The notes: generated from the sequence alone by a model not told the origin. Numbered from the stretch's first letter, positions 17,618-25,941 are shown. The stretch: DNA of 64,000 nucleotides from an uncultured Actinomycetes bacterium (GCA_903872155.1 CAIQJP010000008.1:1-64000), one strand, 5' to 3'. Translations and numbers: made by a program.

Positions 17618-18544
17618 ATGACAATGCCTGATTACTTACGTGAGTTAGCGGCCAACGTTTCAAACTGGGGACGCTGGGGTGCGGACGATCGACGCGGAAC
17701 TTTGAATCTGATTGATGATGCGGCGATTCGTCGCGGCATGGCCGCGGCACGTCAAGGCAAAGTATTTTCTCTCACATACCCATTTGATGAAGACGGTCCA
17801 CAACTCGGATTCATTCCTGGTCGCATCAACCCCGAGCGCACGATGATTTCGCTCAACCATTCAATGACGGGTGACCCTGGTGATTTCACGTCAAGTGATG
17901 ACGCCGTGAGTATGGGAGTTCAAGCATCAACTCACCTTGATTCTTTGGCCCATGTCGGTTACGACGGACTTTTGTATAACGGATTATCAGATACAACAAC
18001 CGATGAAACTGGGGCAACCGAACTCGGTATCGAAAAAGTTGGGCCAGTTGTTTCACGCGGAATTCTTTTAGACATAGCCCGCTTACATGGGGTTGAATAT
18101 TTCGATGAGGCATTTGCAATTGGTGCTGAAGATCTTGAAGCAGCGGCCAATAAAGCTGGTGTGAAGGTATTGCCTGGGGACATCATTTGTGTCCGCACCG
18201 GGCATATGCACTGGCTGCGCGAAGGCAACAAAGTTCATTATTCGTACCCAACTCCGGGTCTCGGTCAAAAGAGCATTCAGTGGGTACGAGATCACGATGT
18301 TGCCATCGTTGCGACCGACACCATTGTGTTTGAGTGTTACCCGCCCGAAGACCCAGCTGCGATGTTGCCAGTCCACATGATCAACATTCGCGATATTGGC
18401 TTGACGCAAGGTCAGAACTGGTTGCTTGATGATTTGGCCGCAGATTGCGCGGCTGATGGTCAGTACGACTTCATGCTCACTGCGACGCCGTTGCCATTTA
18501 CGCGCGCTGTTGGTGCTCCCGTTGCACCGACAGCTATCAAATAA
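17618..18544 (+). CDS. Cyclase-family (kynurenine-formamidase fold) metal hydrolase
   Basis: 308 residues from ATG 17618, preceded by GACGGGGA at 17604-17611. The metal site motif is STHLDSLAHVGYDG (H-x-D-x3-H) near residue 107, as in the Cyclase/KynB family (PF04199), with GDIICVRTGH and HMINIRDIGLTQGQNW downstream. Such enzymes cleave amides or act on cyclic compounds. It follows an F420 oxidoreductase and faces the fatty-acyl/steroid-like block, so a ring-cleavage or hydrolysis step in that pathway is a reasonable inference. The upstream in-frame extension to 17519 overlaps the previous gene and is rejected. Confidence 0.85.
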   Translation: MTMPDYLRELAANVSNWGRWGADDRRGTLNLIDDAAIRRGMAAARQGKVFSLTYPFDEDGPQLGFIPGRINPERTMISLNHSMTGDPGDFTSSDDAVSMGVQASTHLDSLAHVGYDGLLYNGLSDTTTDETGATELGIEKVGPVVSRGILLDIARLHGVEYFDEAFAIGAEDLEAAANKAGVKVLPGDIICVRTGHMHWLREGNKVHYSYPTPGLGQKSIQWVRDHDVAIVATDTIVFECYPPEDPAAMLPVHMINIRDIGLTQGQNWLLDDLAADCAADGQYDFMLTATPLPFTRAVGAPVAPTAIK

Positions 18545-18550
18545 CTAATT

Positions 18551-19534
18551 CTACTTGTCCCGCGGGGGATTGGTGAAGACATGTTGAATGTCGATTCCGT
18601 CTGAAACCGATGCCGCAACCGCACGTTCAAAGGCTTCGGTCAAAACCTCGGCATCGCTCACAGTTTCACTCACACCCCGTCGAGCCGACCGATAGGAAAT
18701 CGCAATTGGGCGGTCAGGCGATTCGTTGTTCGCGCGATGAATCAACATTGTTGCGCGCTCTTGCCAACGACGAAGCGAATCATCAGTGATTGATTGATCT
18801 TCGCCTAAGTCTGATCGAAAGGTAATACCGACTAAGTCGATTGATCCAGCAAGGTCGGCGAGTTCGCGATCGGCACGACCAGGAATGACGATGTTGCCAT
18901 CACGAATACCGCGCAAGAAGGTTTTCCAACGAATGTGATCTTCGCGTTTGGCAAGATCGATGGCAATTTGTGATTCGTCAATAGCTCGCACCATGCGCAC
19001 ACCAAACGAACTCGCAACTGGTGGTCCACCGCGCAAGATGCGCCAGGCATCACGCCAAGCAACGATCATCGTGTCAACCATTTCACCGTGGCGCGTGGCG
19101 TCATCGGGTTCGTGACGTGTTGCGTAACCAATTGGGTCATCGATCGGAAACCATCCAGCAACAAGATCACCAAATGAATCAGCGGCCATTTCAACAAATC
19201 GAGGCCAATAGCGGCCAGCATTTTTTGCGTCGCTGAAACCGTGTTCATCATCGAACCAATGCGGGGCTTCGCGTTCAAGTAATGATGCCCATACTTGAAT
19301 ACCAACACCGTTGGCGGCATTGATGACATCGCGGTACCACTCAACCCACTTGCCGTCGAGTCCGCCAGCGCGGGGTTGAAGTTGCGACCAATCAAATCCC
19401 AAACGCAATTGCGTAGCTCCGGCGATTGCGTACGAGTTGATGATCTCTTCGAAGTGTGTGCGAAATGGCGCTTGTCCATCGGGACCAACAGCGAATTGCG
19501 CGGGTAGGTAAAAACCCGGAGTTGGATCAGTCAT
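18551..19534 (-). CDS. GH1-fold protein lacking the catalytic glutamates
   Basis: 327 residues with the opening of a family 1 glycosidase barrel: QLRLGFDWSQLQPRAGGLD, then WYRDVINAANGVGIQVWASLLEREAPHWF. Where GH1 enzymes have T-x-N-E-P this protein reads PIDDP, and where the nucleophile motif T-E-N-G belongs it reads ISYRSARRG, so neither catalytic Glu is present. At 327 residues it is also shorter than the usual 450. It is probably a non-catalytic or repurposed barrel. It lies immediately downstream of a nucleotide cyclase gene in the same direction. Confidence 0.6.
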   Translation of the reverse strand: MTDPTPGFYLPAQFAVGPDGQAPFRTHFEEIINSYAIAGATQLRLGFDWSQLQPRAGGLDGKWVEWYRDVINAANGVGIQVWASLLEREAPHWFDDEHGFSDAKNAGRYWPRFVEMAADSFGDLVAGWFPIDDPIGYATRHEPDDATRHGEMVDTMIVAWRDAWRILRGGPPVASSFGVRMVRAIDESQIAIDLAKREDHIRWKTFLRGIRDGNIVIPGRADRELADLAGSIDLVGITFRSDLGEDQSITDDSLRRWQERATMLIHRANNESPDRPIAISYRSARRGVSETVSDAEVLTEAFERAVAASVSDGIDIQHVFTNPPRDK

Positions 19535-19564
19535 CGCGGCCTTGAAAACGCGTGCACTTGGTAA

Positions 19565-20113
19565 TTACGCAACGAAGGGCGAGCGAGTCCATAACTCACC
19601 CGTGTCGTTATTGCCACCAATTTTGTCTTGGGCAGTCAAGTTGACCACTTCAACTTCACCAAGTCCGCGCAACACCACATTGTCGTGATTGTTCTCGGTG
19701 ACACCGGGCGGCAAACGACGCAAGTCGGAGCGAGGCATCAGAACTTCGTTGTGCTCGGCGACGTCGCACAAGCGCGAGGCCAAGTTAACCGATGTGCCGA
19801 TGTAATCCTCACCCTGGAACATCAAGACTTCGCCAGTAGCCAGTCCGACGCGAACGGTGAGGGGTCGACAGACATCTTCGCAACGCTTTTGCATGTCAAG
19901 GGCAAAGCCGATGGCCATATCTTGTTCAACTGAAACGATCATGCAGCCATCGCCGAGCCACTTGTCGACTCGAATACCCCACGAAGCCGCGACATCGCGA
20001 ACTTCAGCCCGGAATTTGGTGAGAATATTTCCGGCCGCAGAGTCGCCGTTTGCCGCGGTGTACTTGGTGAACCCCGAGAGGTCAACAAAAACGAAGGTGC
20101 GTTCAACTTTCAT
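19565..20113 (-). CDS. Stand-alone class III adenylate/guanylate cyclase domain
   Basis: 182 residues, a single cyclase homology domain. The metal aspartates are in FVDLSGFT and DKWLGDGCMI, the purine-contact lysine is in VDKWLGD, and the transition-state Asn/Arg pair is in VNLASRL, so it should be active as a dimer. There are no membrane or sensory domains, so it is cytoplasmic. GAGAG precedes ATG 20113. It is probably co-transcribed with the GH1-fold gene 30 nt downstream. Nucleotide specificity (ATP or GTP) cannot be settled by eye. Confidence 0.85.
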   Translation of the reverse strand: MKVERTFVFVDLSGFTKYTAANGDSAAGNILTKFRAEVRDVAASWGIRVDKWLGDGCMIVSVEQDMAIGFALDMQKRCEDVCRPLTVRVGLATGEVLMFQGEDYIGTSVNLASRLCDVAEHNEVLMPRSDLRRLPPGVTENNHDNVVLRGLGEVEVVNLTAQDKIGGNNDTGELWTRSPFVA

Positions 20114-20168
20114 GGCTCTCGTCAGACTACCCCCTTGCTTCGACGGGTCAATGGCGGCTTTTGGGGAC

Positions 20169-20174
20169 TAGCGT
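20169..20174 (+). promoter_or_regulatory. -10 box for leaderless VWA-protein gene
   Basis: TAGCGT lies 6 nt before ATG 20181. Confidence 0.4.
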
Positions 20175-20180
20175 GCGCAT

Positions 20181-22190
20181 ATGACTGCTCGGTCCACATA
20201 TTCACGATGGGACGGAACCCAGACTGGGTTCGACCTCGAGGCCAGTGATCTCTTCGACGAAATGTCGGATGATTTGTTGCAAAATGGCGATCTGCGTGGG
20301 GCTTTGCGACGTTTGATGGAGCGTGGGGCGACCGACCCGAACGGCGAGCGGATGCAGGGATTGCGAGAGATGCGCCGCAAATTGAAAGAAGCTCGTCAAG
20401 ATTTGCTGGAAAAAGGCGACCCGAACGGGGTCTTTCAAGAAATCGCTGACGCACTTGACGACATCTTGGATGAAGAGCGTCATGCCGTTGAACAGTCGGT
20501 GATGGACGCCGATAAGAGTGGCGACGAGCGCCGTGCCGAAAACGCACGCAACGCCGCCATGGAGCGCAACTTCCGACTCGACATGATGCCCGATGATCTG
20601 GCTGGCAAGGTTCGCGAACTGCAGTCGTACGACTTTGAGTCGGCTGAGGCTCAGCAGCGATTTGAACAGCTCATGGAGAAACTCCGTGATCAGTTGATGC
20701 AGCAGAACTTCGACAAAGTTTCGTCGGCAATGAAGAGCACATCACCTGAAGACATGCAACGCATGAAAGAAATGATGAAGGCGCTCAACGAGATGATCGA
20801 GCGCCACAACAATGGTGAAGACGAAAAGTTTGAAGAGTTCATGCAAGAACATGGCGAGTTCTTTCCAGAGAACCCGAAATCGTTTGATGAACTGATGGAG
20901 CAGATTGCGCGGCAGATGCAAGCTGCTCAAGACATGCTCAATTCAATGTCGCCCGAACAGCGTCAGCAGTTGCAAGAGTTGTCGCAGATGCTGATGCAAG
21001 ATTCAGATATGCAAGACGAAATGAATCAGCTGTCGCAAAGCATGATGCAGATGTTCCCGGGTCTTGGTCAAGGGCAGGGTTACGAAATGCAAGGCGAAGA
21101 TCCGATGGGCTTCGATCAAGCAATGCAGGCAATGAAAGATCTTGCTGAACTTGATCGCCTTGAAGACTTAATGAACAACCCAACGTCTCCGCAGCAACTT
21201 GCTGAAGCCGACATGGATCGTGTGCGCGAATTGATGGGCGATGATGTTGCTCGCTCCATGGAAAAACTTGCCAAGTTGGTGAAAGAGCTTGAGCGTGAAG
21301 GTTTGATTCACCAAAAAGACGGCAAATTAGAAGTGACTCCAAAGGGCATGCGCAAAATCGGTTCGAAATCGTTGCGCGACTTGTTCTCAAACTTGTCGAA
21401 AGACAAGCAGGGCCAGCACCAGCAAAACCGCTTTGGTCAGGGTCACGAGCGCACGTACGAAACCAAGCAATACGAATACGGCGATCCGTTCAACCTTGAT
21501 TTACAGCGCACGATTCGCAATGCATTGCGTCGTGGCGGGCAGGGGACTCCGGTCAAACTGTCGCCTGAAGACTTTGAAATTGAACAGACCGAACATCTGA
21601 CGCGGTCGTCGACTGTATTGATGCTTGACGCGTCGTATTCAATGGTGCGTGATGGTCGTTGGGGGCCAGCTAAAAAAGTTGCGGTTGCTTTGCAGTCGTT
21701 GATGTCATCGCAATATCCGCGCGACTACCTCGGTGTCTTGATGTTTGGCCATGTGGCCTGGGAAATCAAGGCTGATGAATTGATTGAAGCCTCACTGACT
21801 GGCATGCAAGGCACCAACATGCATCACGCTCTTGGTCAGGCTCGCAAAATGTTGAGTCGTCAAACTGGCAACAAGCAGATCATCATGATCACCGACGGTG
21901 AACCGACTGCTCACATCACCCCGCAAGGTGATCCATGGTTCACCTACTTTGATGGCTACGAAGCTCAGCAGTTAACTGTTGAAGCAACTCTTCGTGAAGC
22001 GATGCGTTGCACGAAAGACAACATTCGTATCAATACGTTCATGCTCGATCCCGATCAGTATCTGCAGCGTTTTGTTGAGCAGATGACGGCGTTAAATGGC
22101 GGTCGTGCATTTATGACGAACAGTGACAACCTCGGCGACTATGTACTTGTCGACTTCCTCAACAACAAACGCCGCACCAGTCGTAAATAG
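20181..22190 (+). CDS. VWA-domain protein with Met/Gln-rich helical N-terminal half
   Basis: 669 residues. Residues about 40-420 are helical, charged and unusually rich in Met and Gln (for example MSPEQRQQLQELSQMLMQ), probably coiled coil. Residues about 475-660 are a von Willebrand A domain with an intact metal site: DASYSM (DxSxS) near 482, then GTNMHHALGQ and MITDGEPT. Proteins of this shape usually pair with a MoxR/Mg-chelatase-type AAA+ ATPase encoded next door; none is present in this window. No signal peptide or membrane segment. Confidence 0.8.
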   Translation: MTARSTYSRWDGTQTGFDLEASDLFDEMSDDLLQNGDLRGALRRLMERGATDPNGERMQGLREMRRKLKEARQDLLEKGDPNGVFQEIADALDDILDEERHAVEQSVMDADKSGDERRAENARNAAMERNFRLDMMPDDLAGKVRELQSYDFESAEAQQRFEQLMEKLRDQLMQQNFDKVSSAMKSTSPEDMQRMKEMMKALNEMIERHNNGEDEKFEEFMQEHGEFFPENPKSFDELMEQIARQMQAAQDMLNSMSPEQRQQLQELSQMLMQDSDMQDEMNQLSQSMMQMFPGLGQGQGYEMQGEDPMGFDQAMQAMKDLAELDRLEDLMNNPTSPQQLAEADMDRVRELMGDDVARSMEKLAKLVKELEREGLIHQKDGKLEVTPKGMRKIGSKSLRDLFSNLSKDKQGQHQQNRFGQGHERTYETKQYEYGDPFNLDLQRTIRNALRRGGQGTPVKLSPEDFEIEQTEHLTRSSTVLMLDASYSMVRDGRWGPAKKVAVALQSLMSSQYPRDYLGVLMFGHVAWEIKADELIEASLTGMQGTNMHHALGQARKMLSRQTGNKQIIMITDGEPTAHITPQGDPWFTYFDGYEAQQLTVEATLREAMRCTKDNIRINTFMLDPDQYLQRFVEQMTALNGGRAFMTNSDNLGDYVLVDFLNNKRRTSRK

Positions 22191-22242
22191 CGATCTGGTC
22201 GGCTTTTGCTGAGGTTTTCTGCAACTTTGCCAGACCAGATCG
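22191..22242. terminator. Hairpin between convergent genes
   Basis: Perfect 10-bp arms CGATCTGGTC (22191-22200) and GACCAGATCG (22233-22242) enclose a T-rich loop between the stops of the VWA gene and the convergent membrane-protein gene. Probably a bidirectional terminator. The arms contain CTGGT/ACCAG and may be a distant member of the CTGGTG hairpin family. Confidence 0.55.
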
Positions 22243-22250
22243 TCGTTTGT

Positions 22251-23336
22251 TTACGGCAATAGTGAATTGTCGTGGGACAACGGGCCTTGCGAGTTTTCCC
22301 AACCTGGCACAATCCAAGCCCGCACCATCCATGACACCGTGTTTGTAAGCGTGCCATTGATTTTTGAACATGCTTTTCCAGTGACTGATTCGTCGTAAAC
22401 AACGGCAAAAGAATCGTTGACTTCGCAGGTGCCGGTATGCATATGCCACAACATGTCTTGACCAATAAACCCAACTGGTGTTGATCCGTCACTCGTCCAT
22501 GCGTTGTACTGCACTCCAACGATTGGGGCAGAGTCAATTGAAGATGCATAGAGCAAACCTTGGGGGACTGCTGGATCAAACACTTGATCTCGAGAATTGC
22601 CGTTGGGATCCATCAACATTTGACCCGCACCAGTTACATAACCACCAACCAAGATCCAACCAGCGGCGCGCGCATCGGCCAATGTTGGAAACTTCAGGGC
22701 GGCTTCGCGAGCGTTGACTAACTGCTGACCAAATTGCACGCGTTCATCAACGGTCATCATTGACATCATGCTGTGATCCATGCCGGGCATATTTGACGTT
22801 GAAGACATCGTGTGTGAATGCGTGTGACTTGAACCAAGAATGTGTGCAGCGTTATCGGCCCACTTACTGACTGCGAGTCCAGGTAGGGCTACAAGAACGA
22901 TTGCGAACGGTGCGAGTGTGTCGAAACGAATGCCCGGTGTCCCAACGTGCTCGGTGCCAACGACCAAGGTGGCGATTGCCAAGGTCAGACTGATGATTGA
23001 CAAAACGAGGACGAGCACTTCATATGGACCCATTTGCGGAGTCACTGACGACCATGGTCCAAACGGGTAACCAGCTGTTCGCGTGATGATGAGCCACGCC
23101 GCAACGAGGGTCATGAGTATCACTACGAAATACAAAATGGTTCGATGAGACGACACAACTACGGCTAGTCCGACGGCAATGAGCAACACCCCAACAGTGG
23201 CCAGCATGAGACCTTCGGCAAACCAATCGGCCGAACGACCGGGTGCAACAATGAGTAGTAGTGCACCAACGGCGCCGACTAATGCCGCCACAATTCCGCG
23301 AAGACTGACCGCTGACGTCGGGTTCGATTTGGACAT
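22251..23336 (-). CDS. Membrane protein with His/Met-rich segment and extracytoplasmic domain
   Basis: 361 residues. The first roughly 175 residues hold about five hydrophobic helices (IVAALVGAVGALLLIV, MLATVGVLLIAVGLAVV, VVILMTLVAAWLII and two more). Then comes HTHSHTMSSTSNMPGMDHSM, a metal-binding-looking His/Met stretch, and a soluble domain of about 150 residues with GQDMLWHMHTGTCEVND and a second cysteine in GKACSKI. This suggests copper or similar metal binding on the outer face, but I do not recognise a named family. It is convergent with the VWA gene. Confidence 0.6.
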   Translation of the reverse strand: MSKSNPTSAVSLRGIVAALVGAVGALLLIVAPGRSADWFAEGLMLATVGVLLIAVGLAVVVSSHRTILYFVVILMTLVAAWLIITRTAGYPFGPWSSVTPQMGPYEVLVLVLSIISLTLAIATLVVGTEHVGTPGIRFDTLAPFAIVLVALPGLAVSKWADNAAHILGSSHTHSHTMSSTSNMPGMDHSMMSMMTVDERVQFGQQLVNAREAALKFPTLADARAAGWILVGGYVTGAGQMLMDPNGNSRDQVFDPAVPQGLLYASSIDSAPIVGVQYNAWTSDGSTPVGFIGQDMLWHMHTGTCEVNDSFAVVYDESVTGKACSKINGTLTNTVSWMVRAWIVPGWENSQGPLSHDNSLLP

Positions 23337-23402
23337 ACGTTGAGTTTGTCAGTATTCGACAAGTCATGCCTAACGAATGTGGTGGAAAGTGTTACCAACG
23401 AG

Positions 23403-23408
23403 TAACAT
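23403..23408 (+). promoter_or_regulatory. -10 box for leaderless acyl-CoA dehydrogenase gene
   Basis: TAACAT lies 6 nt before ATG 23415. Confidence 0.5.
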
Positions 23409-23414
23409 CGCCTC

Positions 23415-24629
23415 ATGGCTGAATTTTCAATGCACCTCAATGACGATCAATTGCAGATCAAAGACTGGATTCATCAGTTCGCGGTTGAGCACATTCGCCC
23501 ACACGCGCAAGAGTGGGACGACCGCGAAGAATTCCCGTGGCCCGTGGTGCAAGAAGCCGCAAAAATTGGTTTGTATGGTTTCGAATTTTTGATGAACGCG
23601 ATGACCGATACCACCGGTCTCACCATGCCTGTCGCAATCGAAGAAATCTTCTGGGGCGACGCTGGTATTGGTATGGCCATCATGGGTTCTGGTTTGGCTG
23701 CTGCAGGAATTAGCGGCAACGGAACTCCCGAACAAGTGATGGAATGGGTTCCGCAGTGTTACGGCACCGCCGATGACATCAAGTTGGGCGCATTTTGTGT
23801 GAGCGAACCCGACGCTGGATCAGATGTGTCATCGCTTCGTACGCGCGCTGTTTACGACGAAGCTAAAGACGAATGGGTGATCAACGGAACTAAGGCATGG
23901 ATCACCAATGGTGGCATTGCCAATGTGCACGTGGTTGTCGCTGCAGTTGATCCCGCACTCAAAGGTCGTGGTCAGGCTTCGTTCATTGTTCCTCCGGGCA
24001 CCAAGGGCTTGTCACAGGGTCAGAAATATCAGAAGCACGGCATCAAGGCTTCGCACACCGCCGAAGTAGTACTTGATGATGTTCGTATACCTGGCAGTTG
24101 CTTGTTGGGTGGAAAAGAAAAGCTTGATGCCAAGCTCGCGCGATACCGCGAAGGTGGAGCATCAAGTGGCAAGCAGCCCGCAATGGCAACCTTTGAAGCA
24201 ACTCGTCCATCAGTGGGTGCGCAGGCTTTGGGTATTGCTCGCGGTGCTTATGAAATTGCTCTTGATTACGCAAAAGAGCGCGTTGCCTTCGGCAAGCCGA
24301 TCATCATGAACCAAGCGATTGCCTTCAAGTTGGCCAACATGGCGACACAAATTGAAGCTTCGCGTTTGCTCATTTGGCGCGCTGCCTGGATGGCTCGTAA
24401 TGGAGGCTTCAAGAATGCCGAAGGTTCGATGAGCAAGTACTACGCCTCAGAGACCGCAGTGCGCGTCACCGAAGAAGCAATTCAGATTCTTGGTGGCTAC
24501 GGCTACACCCGCGAATACCACGTTGAGCGCATGCACCGCGACGCCAAGATTCACACCATCTTTGAGGGCACTTCTGAGATTCAGCAGCTGGTGATTGCCC
24601 GCGCAATCTCTGGCCTGCGAATTGAGTAA
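23415..24629 (+). CDS. Acyl-CoA dehydrogenase (classical single-subunit type)
   Basis: 404 residues with the complete fold: GAFCVSEPDAGSDVSSLRTRA, INGTKAWITNGGIAN, GVxA-type GIKASHTAEVVLDDVRIPG, RVAFGKPI, and QILGGYGYTREYHVERMHRD followed by the catalytic-base segment IFEGTSEIQ. FAD-dependent alpha,beta-dehydrogenation of an acyl-CoA is expected. The last 20 codons plus stop recur, with only third-position changes, at 25838-25900 beyond the next gene. This implies that the DNA after this gene was inserted or exchanged. Confidence 0.93.
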   Translation: MAEFSMHLNDDQLQIKDWIHQFAVEHIRPHAQEWDDREEFPWPVVQEAAKIGLYGFEFLMNAMTDTTGLTMPVAIEEIFWGDAGIGMAIMGSGLAAAGISGNGTPEQVMEWVPQCYGTADDIKLGAFCVSEPDAGSDVSSLRTRAVYDEAKDEWVINGTKAWITNGGIANVHVVVAAVDPALKGRGQASFIVPPGTKGLSQGQKYQKHGIKASHTAEVVLDDVRIPGSCLLGGKEKLDAKLARYREGGASSGKQPAMATFEATRPSVGAQALGIARGAYEIALDYAKERVAFGKPIIMNQAIAFKLANMATQIEASRLLIWRAAWMARNGGFKNAEGSMSKYYASETAVRVTEEAIQILGGYGYTREYHVERMHRDAKIHTIFEGTSEIQQLVIARAISGLRIE

Positions 24630-24631
24630 TT
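24565..24631 (+). repeat. Direct repeat, left copy (3' end of acyl-CoA dehydrogenase)
   Basis: 67 bp repeated at 25836-25902 with about nine mismatches inside the coding part, all at third codon positions. The two copies bracket the FAD monooxygenase gene. Confidence 0.85.
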
Positions 24632-24642
24632 GCTACGAGACG

Positions 24643-24648
24643 TAGCCT
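24643..24648 (+). promoter_or_regulatory. -10 box for leaderless FAD monooxygenase gene
   Basis: TAGCCT lies 7 nt before ATG 24656, just past the left direct repeat. Confidence 0.4.
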
Positions 24649-24655
24649 CTCTACT

Positions 24656-25837
24656 ATGAAGATTGCAATCATTGGCGGGGGAATTGGCGGTCTTGCGACC
24701 GCTCTTGCACTCTCTCAAAGTTCTCATGAAATCACTGTCTTTGAACGTTCGGCAGGAATCAGAGAAATTGGTGCTGGCGTGCAAATCAGCCCGAATGCTT
24801 CTCGTCTTTTGCATTCGTTAGGTCTTGGCCAAGCATTTTCAGAAATTGCGGTGCATCCGCATCGAGTTGTATTTCGCCGTTGGGAAGATGACTCCATTCT
24901 TCGTATGGCAGACATTGACGACAGTTTCGTGGCGCAGCATCAGCTGCCGTTAGCAAATGTTGCACGGAATGATTTGGTTGAAATTCTTGGAAATGCGGTG
25001 GCGCAGCAGACAAATGTAACATTGAAATTCTCGACGTATGTTGTGGGTGCGGAGCCAGGTGAATCATCATCGGCGGTTCGATTTTCCGATGGAACAAGCC
25101 AGTCCTTTGACATCGTCATTGGTGCTGATGGAATTCATTCGGTGATTCGGCCGTGCGTTGGTGGTCTAGATAAACCCCGGTTCAGTGGCTCTGCTGCGTA
25201 TCGTGCATTGGTCCCACGCAAGTTCGTGGAAGATCTACCAATTGATGTCACTAACCGCATGGGTCCAGATCGCCATGTGGTGAGTTATTTCATTGGACGT
25301 AATCGCAGTCATCTCAACTTGGTTTGTATCTCACCTGAAGATTCGTGGGAAACCGAATCATGGACTGAGCAAGGAACAGTAGAAGATTTGTATGCACGAT
25401 TTGAAGGTTGGTCACCTGAGCTTCTCTCACTGCTAGCCCGGGTCGAAGAACCAGTTTTCCGCTGGGCGTTATACGACCGTGAACCATTGGATCAATGGGG
25501 AATAGGCACGACAACATTGCTCGGTGATGCTTGCCATCCGATGCTTCCTTTTATGGCTCAAGGATCATGCCAAGCAATTGAAGATGCAGTTGTGTTGGCA
25601 CGTTGTCTATCTGATGAGAGCATTAGCGATGCTGCGCTTGCCCTTCGTCGATATGAAAATGCACGTCAAGGTCGCACAGCTCAAGTGCAAACCTCATCGT
25701 TGATGAATCGTGATCTGTTCCACATGCTGGATGGTCAAGAACAAAAAGATCGGGATATGTTTTTTTCGCTGACGCCACCAGGAATGTCAATTCTTGATTG
25801 GGTCTTCGAATACGACGCACTTACTGTTGCCATTTAG
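24656..25837 (+). CDS. FAD-dependent monooxygenase (salicylate-hydroxylase-like)
   Basis: 393 residues of the group A flavoprotein hydroxylase fold: IAIIGGGIGGLATALAL (GxGxxG), the DG motif DIVIGADGIHSVIR, and the second FAD motif TTLLGDACHPMLPFMAQG. Such enzymes hydroxylate aromatic or similar rings using NAD(P)H and oxygen. The gene lies exactly between two copies of the upstream acyl-CoA dehydrogenase 3' end; its stop (TAG at 25835-25837) abuts the right copy. It thus appears to be an acquired gene. Its codon use is slightly more A/T-rich than that of the neighbours (impression, not calculated). Confidence 0.88.
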   Translation: MKIAIIGGGIGGLATALALSQSSHEITVFERSAGIREIGAGVQISPNASRLLHSLGLGQAFSEIAVHPHRVVFRRWEDDSILRMADIDDSFVAQHQLPLANVARNDLVEILGNAVAQQTNVTLKFSTYVVGAEPGESSSAVRFSDGTSQSFDIVIGADGIHSVIRPCVGGLDKPRFSGSAAYRALVPRKFVEDLPIDVTNRMGPDRHVVSYFIGRNRSHLNLVCISPEDSWETESWTEQGTVEDLYARFEGWSPELLSLLARVEEPVFRWALYDREPLDQWGIGTTTLLGDACHPMLPFMAQGSCQAIEDAVVLARCLSDESISDAALALRRYENARQGRTAQVQTSSLMNRDLFHMLDGQEQKDRDMFFSLTPPGMSILDWVFEYDALTVAI

Positions 25838-25900
25838 GGCACCTCAGAGATCCAGCAGCTGGTTATTGCGCGTGCGATCTCCGGCCTTCGAATTGAGTAA
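25838..25900 (+). pseudogene. Displaced 3' end of an acyl-CoA dehydrogenase gene
   Basis: Encodes GTSEIQQLVIARAISGLRIE and a stop, identical in protein sequence to the end of the gene at 23415-24629 but with nine synonymous differences. It has no start and no upstream part. It is the remnant of an acyl-CoA dehydrogenase gene whose body is now separated by the FAD monooxygenase, or was replaced by the copy upstream. Confidence 0.85.
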
Positions 25901-25924
25901 TTCGTAGGCCATTTTTAGCAAATT

Positions 25925-25941
25925 CAGTTGAGTGTCAACTG
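25925..25941. promoter_or_regulatory. Palindrome upstream of malic enzyme
   Basis: CAGTTGA-GTG-TCAACTG, perfect 7-bp arms, 36 nt before the malic enzyme ATG. It could be a regulator site for that gene or a small terminator for the upstream unit; there is no T-run after it. Confidence 0.4.

Noticed and set aside
20122-20547. 141-codon minus-strand frame over the start of the VWA gene
   Set aside because: Arg/His-rich shadow of the VWA coding frame; the cyclase gene promoter lies inside it.
25838-25900. Read-through C-terminal extension of the FAD monooxygenase
   Set aside because: The frame is closed by TAG at 25835-25837, and the following sequence is clearly an acyl-CoA dehydrogenase end.
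24565-25902. Insertion sequence or transposon
   Set aside because: Repeats are coding 3' ends of the host gene with silent divergence, not terminal inverted repeats, and no transposase is present.
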